Assembly: GCA_013397695.1 (NCBI GenBank)
Contig: VYZI01000120.1
Coordinates: 1,500,980-1,564,979 of the forward strand
Direction of reading: 5' to 3'
Origin: Centropus unirufus
Lineage: Eukaryota; Chordata; Aves; Cuculiformes; Centropidae
DNA: 64,000 nt
Positions 46,861 through 58,800 of this stretch are shown piece after piece. Numbering within the stretch: position 1 is the stretch's first letter; every line of letters starts with the position of its first letter. A model generated the notes under the pieces. That model was not told where the DNA came from. It saw only the letters and a list, made by a program, of their open reading frames with translations, and did no database searches. A program made the translations under genes and the position numbers.

Positions 46861-49800
46861 GATACCATTTATTCCTTTTCTATTAGAACTTCCCTTTCAG
46901 TCGCGTCTCCCTTCTGACAGCCATGTGGAAGGTTGGAGCTGATCCCACCCCCAGCTTCCTGCTCTGCAGAACTGAGCATCATCTCTGGCAGATTTTCAGC
47001 AGCCTGCCCTTCCTTCATCGCTGTCTCTGCCTTCCTGTGCCCTGTGAACACCTTGATGCTCACTTCTTTGAAGCCCTGGCAATGCAGTGATTTGCCATCT
47101 GGCCACGTGTCACCAGATTGAACATTTGTGGGGGTTTATGATCTTTTTTTTTCCTCTTCCTCCAGTTAGTGAATGTATCTTTGTTCAGAAGCCCAGGGGA
47201 CAGATGTGACCATAGGGTTGACTGGCAGCCAAGTTAACTCTAAATCAGCACATTTCCAACCAGTGAGCCCACCTAGCTGTTGAGATCCACCCTAACCCAA
47301 GATCTAACCCTACCCTGGAAATTCTCGTAGATATTAGATATAGGATAGATATAATTCTTGTAGATATAAGAACAGGCCATGAAATCTATGATTTCTCTTA
47401 TCCATTCCCTAATTTGCAGAGGCTTTTATTGGTCCCTTACCTAGTTTAGCAGCTGGCTAAGTAGTCTAGGACCAAGCAGGCAGCAACACATCTTTATAAA
47501 CTCACCTGTCCAGTAATTCCAGGGAAATCGCAGTTGCTCTTTCAGGTGCTGGTGGTGGAGGAGAAGCTGAGGAAGGCTGGAGTTGCGGAGAATGACATAC
47601 GTCACACCTGACAGTTGTCAAATCTCATTTTCTCTGACTGGTCAGCCAGTATCTATGGAGTAGGTCACATATCTGGAGAGAAAATGAATATCTGGTTTCT
47701 GAGGTCTGAGGGAGGCAGCAGCTCAGCCATAACATCAAGATTGCTTTTCAGCCACCTTGAAAAAAGCATGTAGGAAAAGCTCCAGGAAAAATACAAGAAC
47801 AGAGAGATAGTCTGGAACATCTGGAGGAGAAGACAGAGCTCTATCTCAGAAGATGCAACTTAACCTCCCTTGATCTCTTCTAGGAAAGTAGAGGGAGCAG
47901 CTAGAAATGCAAGAGGGGACAGGAAAAAAGTCACCTACTCCTACAAGAGTTTGGCAGCTCTTGGCTTCCCACTGCCAGGGCTTTAGCTGGATTTTTACAA
48001 CCCAGGGAGCAAACCCTGCTGCTGTAAGAGAGGAAAGAGTGGAGCCGTTTGCAGTTTTGGTGGGGGGACAGAGTCTCTGCAGGTGGTTTTGGTGTGTCTG
48101 CTGGGCTTTCACCGGTGCAACCATGTCAGATAGGATTTGGGCAGGACTCTGCCTCTATCCCTTCATTTCTGGAACACTCTTTGGCACTTAGACTTTTCCC
48201 TCTTTATAGTTGTTTCTAGATTCTGAAAGACTACTCTGAAAAGAAAATCATTGAGGAAAGCAGTAATTGAAATTTCCCAGGGGGGTGCTTTAAGGTGGCA
48301 ATGACTCTATGTTTGGCCAATGCTGCTGCAAGGCTTCCCATCCCATTGTCAAAACTACTTAACTAAAAGGCTTCCTCCCATCGCGGACTGTCGGGCTGAA
48401 TTTATCATCTAGAATGAGGGTGAATCAATGAACTGATTAGCAATTGTTGAGTGGGGCATTTGTGGAATTAGCACTGATACGATTTCCATGGCTTTGTTTG
48501 TGTTTTTGAATGTAAAGGACCATGATCAGACCAAGTATAAGCAGTGTTATCTCTTGTAATTTCAATAGCTTTATTTGTCCCAGGGGGAGTTTTGGCCCAC
48601 CATGCAGCAAAGGACACATTCGAGTAGATGCCTTTGAAATAAAGTAAATCAAGTGCCCTTTCTTCCTATATTCTTTTCCCTTTTCTGTTTTGAGACTATT
48701 GATGAAGTGACCAAAATGGTATCTGGGCATATCTGAAAAATCAATGATGAAGTAAATCTTAAAAATAAAATCAATTGTCCTGCAGCGTGAATTTAAATGT
48801 GACCTGGTTTTGCTGTACGATGTGTATACACTACATAAAGTACCTGGCTGTCAAGAGATGCATTTTACTTTATTTCTTTCAATTGAATTTTTGTAGGAGC
48901 TAATTGCTTAAGAGAGGAAGGGGCGGTTAATTTTAGTTTCTCTAGCAAAGGTTCCAGTTCCAAACTCCCAGCATCAGAACTCCTCTGAAATTTGGAGTCC
49001 TCTGAGGACTTCAAAGAGCTTTCTAATTGCTTGCAGTTAGGTAACCAGCTTTATTTAGATTTCGTGCAGACCACTGTACAGTATTTTATACTTTATGAAA
49101 TCATTTTGTTTTGGCTTAATCTTCCTTTTTTTTTATTTCTTTATCATTAATAGGCAAGTTCAACTCTGCTCCATGCTATCTCCCTCTCATTCCTGCCAGG
49201 CCTGTTTCTGCTCATGGATTTCTTTTCTGCCCATGCGTGGCTGCTAGCGTTGCTCATCTGCTCCCATCCTGCACCACAGCTACTGCTTCCACACTCTCTA
49301 GCTGTGGCCTCTGAGCTCAGGTCATGAGGACTTACCTAAACCCCAAAGAGGATGTTTCATATAAAGTAAAACAAAATTTGGAAGTTTTGAGGACTGCTGT
49401 GACAGTCATTGCTGATCTAATCCATTGGGGAGGTCTCAGAGAATACATACAAAGTATGTATTTTCCATATTTATTATTGATGATACAGATGCGCACAGAG
49501 CGCACTTGTACAGCCGTACTTAGGCATCACTGCTGAAAGAGCACATTCGTCACACGAGGGTGTTTAATGAATATGCATCACTTTGACCAAACCTTCATGT
49601 TTTATGAGGAGCCAAAGGGTGTGTAGCAAGTCCTGGTTATTGGTAGGGAATTGGCAAATGATGGCTGGGAGGGTGCATTTTTAACTGCGCTGGGAATGTG
49701 TTCTCTGCTTGTCCTAAGCAGGCACTGTGCATGCAGAAAGCAGTTGTCTCAGCTTTGTGACTCTGTTAAAAGAGGTATATGTTGGATTGGACTGAATGGT

Positions 49801-51997
49801 AAGTAGTTTCACAAGAAAATCCAATGCTGGCCATGTGCGTGCTTGGGATACTTACCAGCCATCATTTTTCCTTCGCCCACTCTTCCTGACAGGCAAAGCA
49901 AAGCCCAGAAACAACTCGTCCAGCATTACCCAGTGCCAGAAGCCAAAGTCGGGTCTTCTGAGTGCAAGGGCAATATTCTGTTCAGTAGTCTGACTTTCTA
50001 TAGGGCTGTGACAGCATAATATAACTGTACTATAATTTACTATGCCCTGCTACGTGCTCTACATTGCAGCAAGCCTGACCAAGTTTGTAATCTTAGTGTA
50101 TATGATCAACATGCTGCTCATTTTTCCATTATCAGGGAAGTCCGTAACTCATCTCCCTCACTTTTGTCTCATACCAGAGCATTTCATTTCCATGACTGTG
50201 AATTATCAGCATCCAATCCTTGAAGGTATGATTGGAGATAATAGCCTAAAGCTTCCAGGTGAATAATTACTTCGGCTGTCCGACTTGTGACATCTTTGAG
50301 GGCATTTTTTTGCCTACAGAGGGAAGTATTTAGCATTTTTTGAAGACCATGACCTTCTATGGTGACTGAAACATATTTTGTTTGAGCTCTTATTTGTACA
50401 AAGTCTGTTGTTATGTGTTCTCAGTTTAGTTCTCCCACTCAGTCTCTAAAATGTTAATAAATGTGTGGCAGCAATATGACTAGTGCTTTTACTTCTGGCC
50501 ATTTTTTTTCCAGGTTGCTGCCTGCAATGTATTTTTTGAAATCAGTTTTTGCAAAAATGGCCAAATTACTCTCAAGCTCAAATTCTTGGGATCTGAGTTT
50601 CTTCATTTGGGCTTATTTTAACATCCCGTTCTTGTTGCCTGGCAATCAGTATTTACAAGAGTCAGAACAAAATGATCAGTTTGATAATATGACAGTATAA
50701 TGGCAATTAACATCTCATTTCACACTCAGAAGGAGCCAGGTGCTGTTAATGAAGTCCCATTTCTATCTTTGAAACTCTCCTCTGGCATGGAAACAGGATT
50801 TGGTGCAAATATTTGTCCCAGTTTGACTATTTATAGTGTAATAAATACCTGAGGCAGTCTGTACATGAATCCAGCCTTTCCAGGGCTTTTGACACAGCAG
50901 AATCCCCTAAATATGTGGTCAGTCTTAATATCCTTGACACAAATATGATTTTTCCTGAGTGCAGAGCCCCAGATGATGCCTGCAGGACACTCGTTGACAG
51001 GCGTGTTGCAATGCAATGAGCCTTACTCTTGAATCAGATGGTGGTTACCCCAGTTATTCTGGGTCTACCTTACGCAGAAGCTCAATTCTTTAATAGAAGC
51101 AATATTTGGGAATTTGGCCCAGTGAAGCAGAAGGCCAGGCTAATTTCTAGCAAGCAGATGTTGCCAAAGGATTGCTTTATCTTCTCAGCCTGTATGGGAT
51201 TCAGAAGAACAAATTGTGAGTTTTAAGGATCCTATAAAACTCCTCTGTGAGGCTTTAATGCAGAGCACATTGAAATGCTGAGCACATAGAGTGTGTGTTA
51301 CTCTAATACACTTCGAATGTGGCAATTGTGTTTTCAGAGGCATCGTTCCTTATGTATACAAGCTGTGAGCTTTTTGACCGGCCCCTAACATGCCCAATTT
51401 CTAGGTACCTGTTGCTATGAATGCACAACTCCATGCCTACTATTAAAGAATTGGGCAGTTTTAACACACCAACAAACAGTATGAACTGTACCGAGCCATG
51501 CACAAGATTTTGCTCCTGTTGATACAGATGACACCAGGCACAGTATTTCCCTGGAAGGACAATTTGCATCACTCTGTGGAAGTGAGACGGTTTAAAATGC
51601 TCCATTGTAAATTAGAGGAAAGCTCAGATGTTGGTGCTGTGGGGCTGTCAGGGCTCATGCAGGGTGTAGCTGATCTCCTTAGTGTTTCACTTATCTTCCT
51701 GGGTATATCTGTTCAAAATTCATTTCTTCTGACTGTGCATCTTTGTTCCGTGACTTGTCAGATTCACTAATGATCACTTACTTCCATTGATGTTAATACA
51801 GCATCTGTTGACATAACTGGACAGACATGTCACTGTAATTGGTCAAATCATCTCAGAAATGCAGGCATTTTTCTGAAAATAGCTCATATTTGTGGTAATG
51901 ACAAAATATTATTCTGGTTTATTATAAGAAAGTCGAAATGAGAAAACTGCTTACCTTGATCTTGCAGAGATTTTGACTAGGGAATACCCTAGTGACC
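46861..51997. other. Unique non-coding sequence
   Basis: No repeat or gene was recognised. Reverse-strand exon-like segments occur at 47506-47548 (listed) and 49856-49885. The latter is 30 nt with acceptor GCTTTGCCTGTCAG and donor GCTG|GTAAGT, and is judged chance-level. A reverse consensus donor ATCAAG|GTAAGC lies at 51954 without a good acceptor. Confidence 0.5.
47506..47548 (-). other. Exon-like 43-nt segment, reverse strand (candidate)
   Basis: In reverse, a long pyrimidine tract (CCTTCCTCAGCTTCTCC) runs into TCCACCACCAG, and the segment ends in the perfect donor GGACAG|GTGAGT. Two of three frames are open: one reads HLKEQLRFPWNYWT, the other PERATAISLELLD. Among the short reverse segments it has the best combined splice signals. 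The frames and phases allow joining to 33271-33302, but short segments are often open by chance. No family is recognised. Confidence 0.2.
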
Positions 51998-52000
51998 CAC

Positions 52001-52491
52001 TTATTGGATGAGGGAAAGGCTGTGGATGTAGTCTACCTGGACTGAGGTTCTGGAGCACATCCAGAGAAGGGAACAGAGCTGGGGAAGGGGCTGGAGAAGA
52101 AGGGTTCTGAGGAGCGGCCGAGGGAGCTGGGGTTGTTGAGTCTGAAGAAGAGGAGGCTGAGGGGAGAGCTCATCCCTGCCTCCAAGTGCCTGGAAGGAGG
52201 AGGTGGAGAGGTGCGTGCTGGTCTCTTCTCCCAGGCGGCAGGGGATGGGACAAAGGAGAATGGCCTCAAGCTGTGCCAAGGGAGGTTCAGATTGGACATT
52301 AGGAAAGAATTTTTTACTGAGAGGATCATGGAGTGCTGGAACAACCCAGGGAGCTGGCTGAGTCCCCATCCCTGGAGGTGTTTAAAAGACGGGCAGATGA
52401 GGTGCTTAAGGACCTGGTTTAGTGCCAGATAGGAACAGTTTGACTCAATGATCTTGGAGGTGTCTTCCAACCTAGTGATTCTATGATTCAT
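52001..52491 (+). mobile_element. CR1 LINE retrotransposon with internal deletion
   Basis: The right part (52044-52491) is a good CR1 3' region: 'CTGGAGCACATCCAGAGAAG', 'GAGGAGCGGCCGAGGGAGC', 'AAGAAGAGGAGGCTGAGGGG', 'GGTCTCTTCTCCCAGG', 'GCCAAGGGAGGTTCAGATTG', 'TTAGGAAAGAATTTTTTACT', and 'GATTCTATGATTCAT' at the end. The left 43 bp (52001-52043) encode LDEGKAVDVVYLD. That is the part of the CR1 reverse transcriptase leading into catalytic motif A ('YLDFSKAFD'), where the frame breaks with TGA. In a full element these two parts are separated by most of the RT domain, so a large internal piece is missing. The 164-codon reverse open frame over this element is antisense noise. Confidence 0.93.
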
Positions 52492-52644
52492 TAGGTATAA
52501 GTAAAGTAGTTGACTACAAAGGGTCACTCATCTATAATTTATTAGAAAATGCTAAGAATTTCATATTTATTTTTATATACTTCAGCTTTTTATTTGTCTG
52601 CTATAAATGAAATACAAAGTTCATTCTTTCTGAGAGCTATGTAT
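52492..52644. other. Spacer between two CR1 copies
   Basis: 153 bp of AT-rich sequence with no resemblance to CR1. It is presumably host sequence separating two independent insertions. Confidence 0.5.
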
Positions 52645-52884
52645 GTAGGACAAGAGGCCTAAAGTTGCACCAGGGGAGGTTCATTTAGATAACAGGAAAA
52701 ATTTCTTCACCAAGAGGCTTCTCAGGCACTGGAACCAGCTGCCCAAGGAAGTGGTTGAGTTATCATCCTTGGATGGATGTAGAAGAGCGGTAGACAAGGT
52801 GCTCAGAGATGTGGTTTAGTAGTGGACAGGTAGGACAGGACTTGGATCTCAAAGGACTTTTCCAGCCAGACAATTCCATGATTT
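52645..52884 (+). mobile_element. CR1 LINE retrotransposon, 5'-truncated 3' end
   Basis: Forward CR1 tail starting at 'TAGGACAAGAGGCCTAAAG', then 'TTGCACCAGGGGAGGTTCA', 'CAGGAAAAATTTCTTCACC', 'CACTGGAACCAGCTGCCCA', 'GTGGTTGAGTTATCATCC', 'GATGTGGTTTAGTAG' and a decayed end, 'CTTTTCCAGCCAGACAATTC' then CATGATTTCC. Divergence is higher than in the neighbouring copy at 52001, suggesting a different, older insertion rather than a tandem duplication. The terminal octamers are degraded. Confidence 0.92.
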
Positions 52885-55800
52885 CCTTGATATTATACAA
52901 TTTGCAGAACTGCATTTGCTGTGTCACAGTTGTGTTTTTATGTCTACTTAAAACAACATAGATGTTGCACAGGTCATGTTTTAGGGTGAAGGGGGTAGCT
53001 CTGAACCCAGAGAGTGCTACGGTTTGAGTGAAAGGGTGCAGCTGGGTCTTATGTCCAGCTAAAGGTGCATTGGCAGCCCTTTGCTGCTGAAGGCATGACC
53101 ACAGGCAGCTGGATAGAGCCCACAGACTTCTCTTAATGATCATCAAATAGTCATTGCTTGTAATGGCTTTTTATTACTCACCCATGGAATAAAATTTTCA
53201 AAGCAAGTCAGGCTCTTGAGCCCGTGCCCTGCTGAGTCCCTTTGACATAGCCTCCATAATTCTCAAGGGTCATTGTTTTAGAGGTGTGAAGTCAGCACAA
53301 ATCTGGCACATAAATGCTTGAAAAGGCCTGCCCTAGCATCACTTTAAAAAACACTCAAGTGCTGGAGTGAATTACACTGATATAATGACAAGCAACGCAG
53401 CTCTCCCTCCCATCCCCACCCACATAATAAAGAGAGCCATTAATTTTCCTATTCCAGTTTGTGAACTGTGGTCTCCTGGGAGCTGTGACACGCAGGAGCA
53501 GAAAGCTATGGGGCAAACGGGTTGGAGAATGAGTAGTGGGAGTTAGCTCAGCCCTTGCAGTAAAATCAGCCCCTGTACCTGAACCCGAACCCACACCAAA
53601 GCACTGAGCTGGATAAATGCTTAGCTGGGTAAATATAGGCACCACAGATTGTAAAAGAATGAGGGAGCTGGTTTTTTGTACCCTGAAGTGCTGCATTCCT
53701 TGGCTGATTTAGTTCCTGATGTTGATTTTTTTAATATCCTGGCAGTTACCCTCTTTCCCAAACAGCCACACCGTCATTATTGCAATAATGGAAACAAGCA
53801 TCCCCAAAGAAGTATGCTTTTTAATCAATATTTGGAGTCACGTCTACTTAAAATTGCAAGGAGAATCACAAAATTGTATTAAAAAAATACATTTTTCATC
53901 AAAAGCTAAGCCAGCAGCACATGATTATAATGGAATGACTAACTATTGTAATTGGGCATTGTATCACATTGTATGGCTTTAATTTAAGAAAACAAGCAGC
54001 AATTCAGTGACATAGGTGCACTATTGCTTTTGAAACACTTTCATGCCTGAAGGATAAGTAACTGTCTTAAAAGAATTGGGGATGATTTCTCTCACAATAC
54101 TTACAACAAAAGAAGAGGCAGAAATGGATGGGTTTTAAAAAAAGCTCAGTACTTGGTCAAAAAAGGCATCCTGCATCCCACACTGCCTAGGCAGAGTTGC
54201 AATGTGGTGCAGAAGGGACAGATCGAGGCAAAATGCCCAGCAGAGCTCACGGAGTCGCACGTATTATATTCTTGTCAGTCCAGCCTTTGGAAAAAGCTCT
54301 CTTTAAAAGTTGCTTTGGGAAATTAAACCATTGTGAGCAACACTGTGTGAGGGCTTTCCTTGCACACCTGATTATTTGTGTTGGTGTGCACCACGGGCAT
54401 TGGAATTTAAGTCACTTTGGGTTCAATATTTATATGAAATATATATAGTGGATTTCTTTTACACTGTGTTCACCAACTCTGGGAGGGAAGAGATGGGCAG
54501 CATGAAATTTAAGGCAAAGGTTTCCTTTTTTTTTTTAGAGAATCTTGAGGTTTGTGGTGCAGCCATACCTGCCCATAAGGGGACAGCCTCTACTGGCCCA
54601 TTCCTTTCTTCTCATACGATAAGAACTGTTGCATCACATAGTGATGAGGTAAAACTCCAGCACATTTTTGAACGGTTGCTGCATGCACAAGACAGAGCGA
54701 CAGAGAAAAGGAAGATGTCAGGGGTTTTTTTTAAAGGGAAATTGTGTCGGCGAGGGGTATCAGCAGATGGAAATAGAGGCTGAAGTCCAGAAAGGTACAG
54801 CTTAGCTCCCAGATTCCACGAGCTCCCCTAACAAATGTGCCTCAGTCCCGCTTGTGACATGCACTCACATCTCTGTCGCTGCCAGTTTCTGCTGCACTGC
54901 ATCACTCCCTTCACCACGCGTCCGTCATCTCTTGAGCACCTAACAGCAGTTCTCTCGGTCCTCCGCCGCTTCTTCCACGCACCTGAAATAGGGATGATAG
55001 GCCGTGAAGCTTTAAGGGATGCGTTGGATGAATGAAGCTTGATAGAAAGAAATTAGCCCCCGTGTTGCTTAAATTAATGATGCTGTTGATGATGACAAGC
55101 CAAGGTAAACCGGGAAGGCTCACCTTTCCTGAAAAGGAGCTCACATCATGCTTTTTAGGTCTATGAACTGGAAAATTAATAGGAGGTTTTACGGCCTCCT
55201 GTTGTGCTTGGAAGTGGAGGGCTGTGATAAGCTTATCAGAAATACATATTTTAAAAATTATACTTTAACAATATTGATTTTTTTCCAAAAGAACCTTTTA
55301 TGTTGTATTAATGATTTTATTTTCATGCAAAAATAAGTTTTACAGAATGATATGATATTTTATAACATCCTGTTTAGGCCAGTGCTCCCCAAAAGCACCT
55401 TCAGAGCAGTGTGAAAACTGCTTTTCCTCTATGAGCTTTTCACTTGCACATATAAACTTACCTTCCAGGTTGATTTTTGGTACCCTGATGGGCTACTGCA
55501 GCATTTAATTTCTTTCTCAGTCTCAATGTACCTTAATTTTAATTGGGAATGGTAAATTATCACAGCAATTTGAGATATTGTCTGGTAGAAATTTACAAAT
55601 AGCAGGAAGTGATCAACATTGTATGTTGCTCACTGCTGGGAGGAGGCCTGGGAAGATGATGGTATGTGGAAAACCAAAGAAAAGCAAATTATATGTTGCA
55701 TGTGAATTAGAAATATAGAAGCTAGAAAAATAACTTTTAAAGGTATCTGCTTTTTCCATGGAAGGGCAATGCAACGCAGACACACAAAGCAAAGAGGAAA

Positions 55801-58800
55801 ATAACAAGCACAAGTTTGCCTCCACTGATTACAAGTACTTTCTCTAATGGTTTCCTGTATGATTTCATTTCTTCCACCAATGATTATTTCAACAACTACC
55901 ATGCCTAAACCTAAAGACACTCTTCTATTTTCAGTACTAAAAATTTATGAGTCTTGGTCCCAATTGTTTCTGACGTACGCTTCACTCTGGATTTTTAACA
56001 TTATCAATCTTTTTACCTTGTAAAACCACCTGGAGTTTATGGGGATGGTATGACAAAGAAGGGCCCAACAGCCTATTGTTAATCACATGCAGCTGGTTAT
56101 TCCATCATCTCCCAAACCAGTTTATATCTCCACCTGCTTCTGCTAGTCTTGGTTTTATTTATTCTGTTATGAAGCGAGAAGGAACATTACATTTTTCAGC
56201 ATTCTCCATTGACTTTTGAATAACAGTTATGCTGGCTTTTGTTGTCATTCTTGCTCTTGTTCATGTCCTTTACTGTTTCGATGGAAATCTTTTTCGCACC
56301 TCTTTTCAGTCCTCTCCTAAATCACCCAACATTTGGTATGCACCTGCTTCTTGTACGCAGAAAATGAGAAATCCACCTTGCTGTCTGCAAAATTCTGGGA
56401 TGTTGGCTTCCTTTTTCCAGTAATTTTCAAAAGGATGGGTGCCGGAAAAGCTTCGCTTCACTCCACTTGCTACTGTGTGGCTCTTACACCAGTCAGGGTC
56501 TCCTTAAAGGTTTGCTATTCTCGCTATCTCCTGTGATAATCCCCATTTAGCCTTTATCTTCTGGAAGCGTTGTTCTCAAGACTATCAAAGGCTTTCTCAA
56601 AGTCAATAAGGTTAATGATGATGGGTGCCCAGCTCTCCCCCGAAACCCTCTTGTTTCTCTTTTAGCTGCTTGTGTTTCTCTGATTTCATCTGCGATAAAA
56701 TCATCTTCTCCCGAAGTTTTCTCAGATGCTGACAGTAAGTCTATGCTGCACCAATTGGTACAATCCGTCAGATCACAGCAATTTGGCAGTTTGGCAATTA
56801 AAACCTTTTTTTCAGTTGCTACTTTCTTGCCTCTCCAAGTTCACTTGGGCTTGTTTAACAGCCACACGGTTGTTGTGTTGCACTCTCCCTTTAGGCTCAA
56901 TTTTCTCAGCCCCCAAACGGTTTCTGCTGCAGACTCTGCCTCCCTGGAGATGTTTCCTGTGCAGCCACCAGGGCTGTTGTTAGGGCTGAGGGTATTTCTG
57001 TGCCCACACCATTATCCACACACTTAGTCCTTGGGTTTGGTCTATGAAGACGCTCTTGAAAACACTGTCCTTACCTTGTTCGCTCTTTACCCACAATATT
57101 GGCGCACAACATAGTAAATTCTTCACTGAGATTTCCCCCCATTTCTATTATTTTCTTTGTTTTTTTACTTGTTGCTCAGAGACCTCCATGACCTCCATGG
57201 TGCTGCAGAGGAGTGACTGCTTTTTCAGCCCAGTGTGGGAGGCCACCATTCTCAAAAGGATGCCCACTGCCACCGCCTCTTCCCACAAAATGCAGACTTT
57301 ATTTTGCCAAGCTAAACCAGAAGAGGCAATAATTTGGGGGTCAAGGCAAATAAGGAGATATACTGCTTTTTTTGCATTGATTATTATTTGATTAAACCAT
57401 AAATGGAAGACACAGGGAAAAATCTCCTGAGTATAGAAGTACTGTCAATGCAGTATTGTTGTTCCACATCAAAAATCCCAAGGAAAGCCTTCTGCCCTTT
57501 TGTCACCAGCCTTTTTCCTTTATTTACAATTCCTTCAACTCTGCAATCCATACAAAGATGATTTTTACTCCTGTTCTGTGGATAAATTTTCTCTCTCCCA
57601 ACTAACGTCCATGCTGAGGAGGCAGCTAAGCAGTTCTGTTTTCTCCTCTGCCTCTGCTCCCTCACAGCCAGTGGCAGTGGTGGAGTCTCTCCTCTGGGTG
57701 GCCATGCTGCAGCACGGATTCTTTTCCCATTAATCTGAGATTTAGGCAAGTCGTTATAGTCTTTCTCTCCAGGGTCAATGGTATAGATTCTTTTTGTGTG
57801 ATTTTTTTATTGACGTAAATAAACACTCGTAAGTAGGACCCACATTTATCTGTTCGCTGACTATAAAACGGAGGCCAGGATCTTCTCTCGTTTTATGAAT
57901 TCAGCACATGCCTGATTCTTCAAATGGTCAAAACCCACTCATAAAAATCAAGTTGGAATTTCTTTCCTGTTTTAAGCTTGTACTAATAGCTCCTTGATTG
58001 CTATTCTGGGTTACTGTGAATGCAAATGGGCAGTTGAACATTTTGATGCTTATTAGCATATGTTGGTCTACTAATTTAATGCAAATTGTTAAACCTGTGT
58101 GGGAAGATTAGAGAAATAGTAGCAGATGCATTTTTACATGCTGTTATGTGCTTGATTTTCTTAAAAACAAATATTCCTAGGGTGAGAACTGCATTATTTG
58201 AATTCCTTTTTTCATCCTCTTTTGAATACTTGGGAAGTCAAATTTTGGCACATCACTCAGAGTGAACTGTATCAGGGATGACCCCAGATCACTATCAGGA
58301 AGAAATAAAGGCCAGTTTGAATGATGAAACTCGATGGGATCCTAACCTAATGTGGCCACAGAGTATATTTATTCTGGGTTGAAGGGTGAGAAAAGAAGAA
58401 ATGTATCTGAAAGCTGCTTGGTATAGTCGAGAGAGTTGATTTGGAAACAGTAATGATGGGAATGACAGAAATCTGTGCAGAAGAGTTTAAATAAGAAAAG
58501 GGACTGGTTGCAGGACTGTGAAAGGTGTCCTGGCCTTGTGGAAGTCCTTGTTTTTTAGGCAATTTTTGCTCCTGTCACATGCTATTTTGTTAATTTTTAA
58601 AACAAGTTCTTTCTTTCCTGTCAAATATTGATCTTGTAGCAGAAAGGTGACTCAGCTCCCAGAGAATTCCAAAGTTAATGGTAACCTTAAACAAGTTTCA
58701 AAGCTATAGATACAGACAAGCAGGCACAAAAACACATAAACATCTATTTTCCTACTGCTAAAGTACATACTACGAGTGAATTTCAGTAGCTTCATAAAAA

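Noticed and set aside
52033..52527. Longest open frame in the window, 164 codons, reverse strand
   Set aside because: It lies antisense to a CR1 element over almost its whole length. GC-rich CR1 tails commonly give long spurious open frames.
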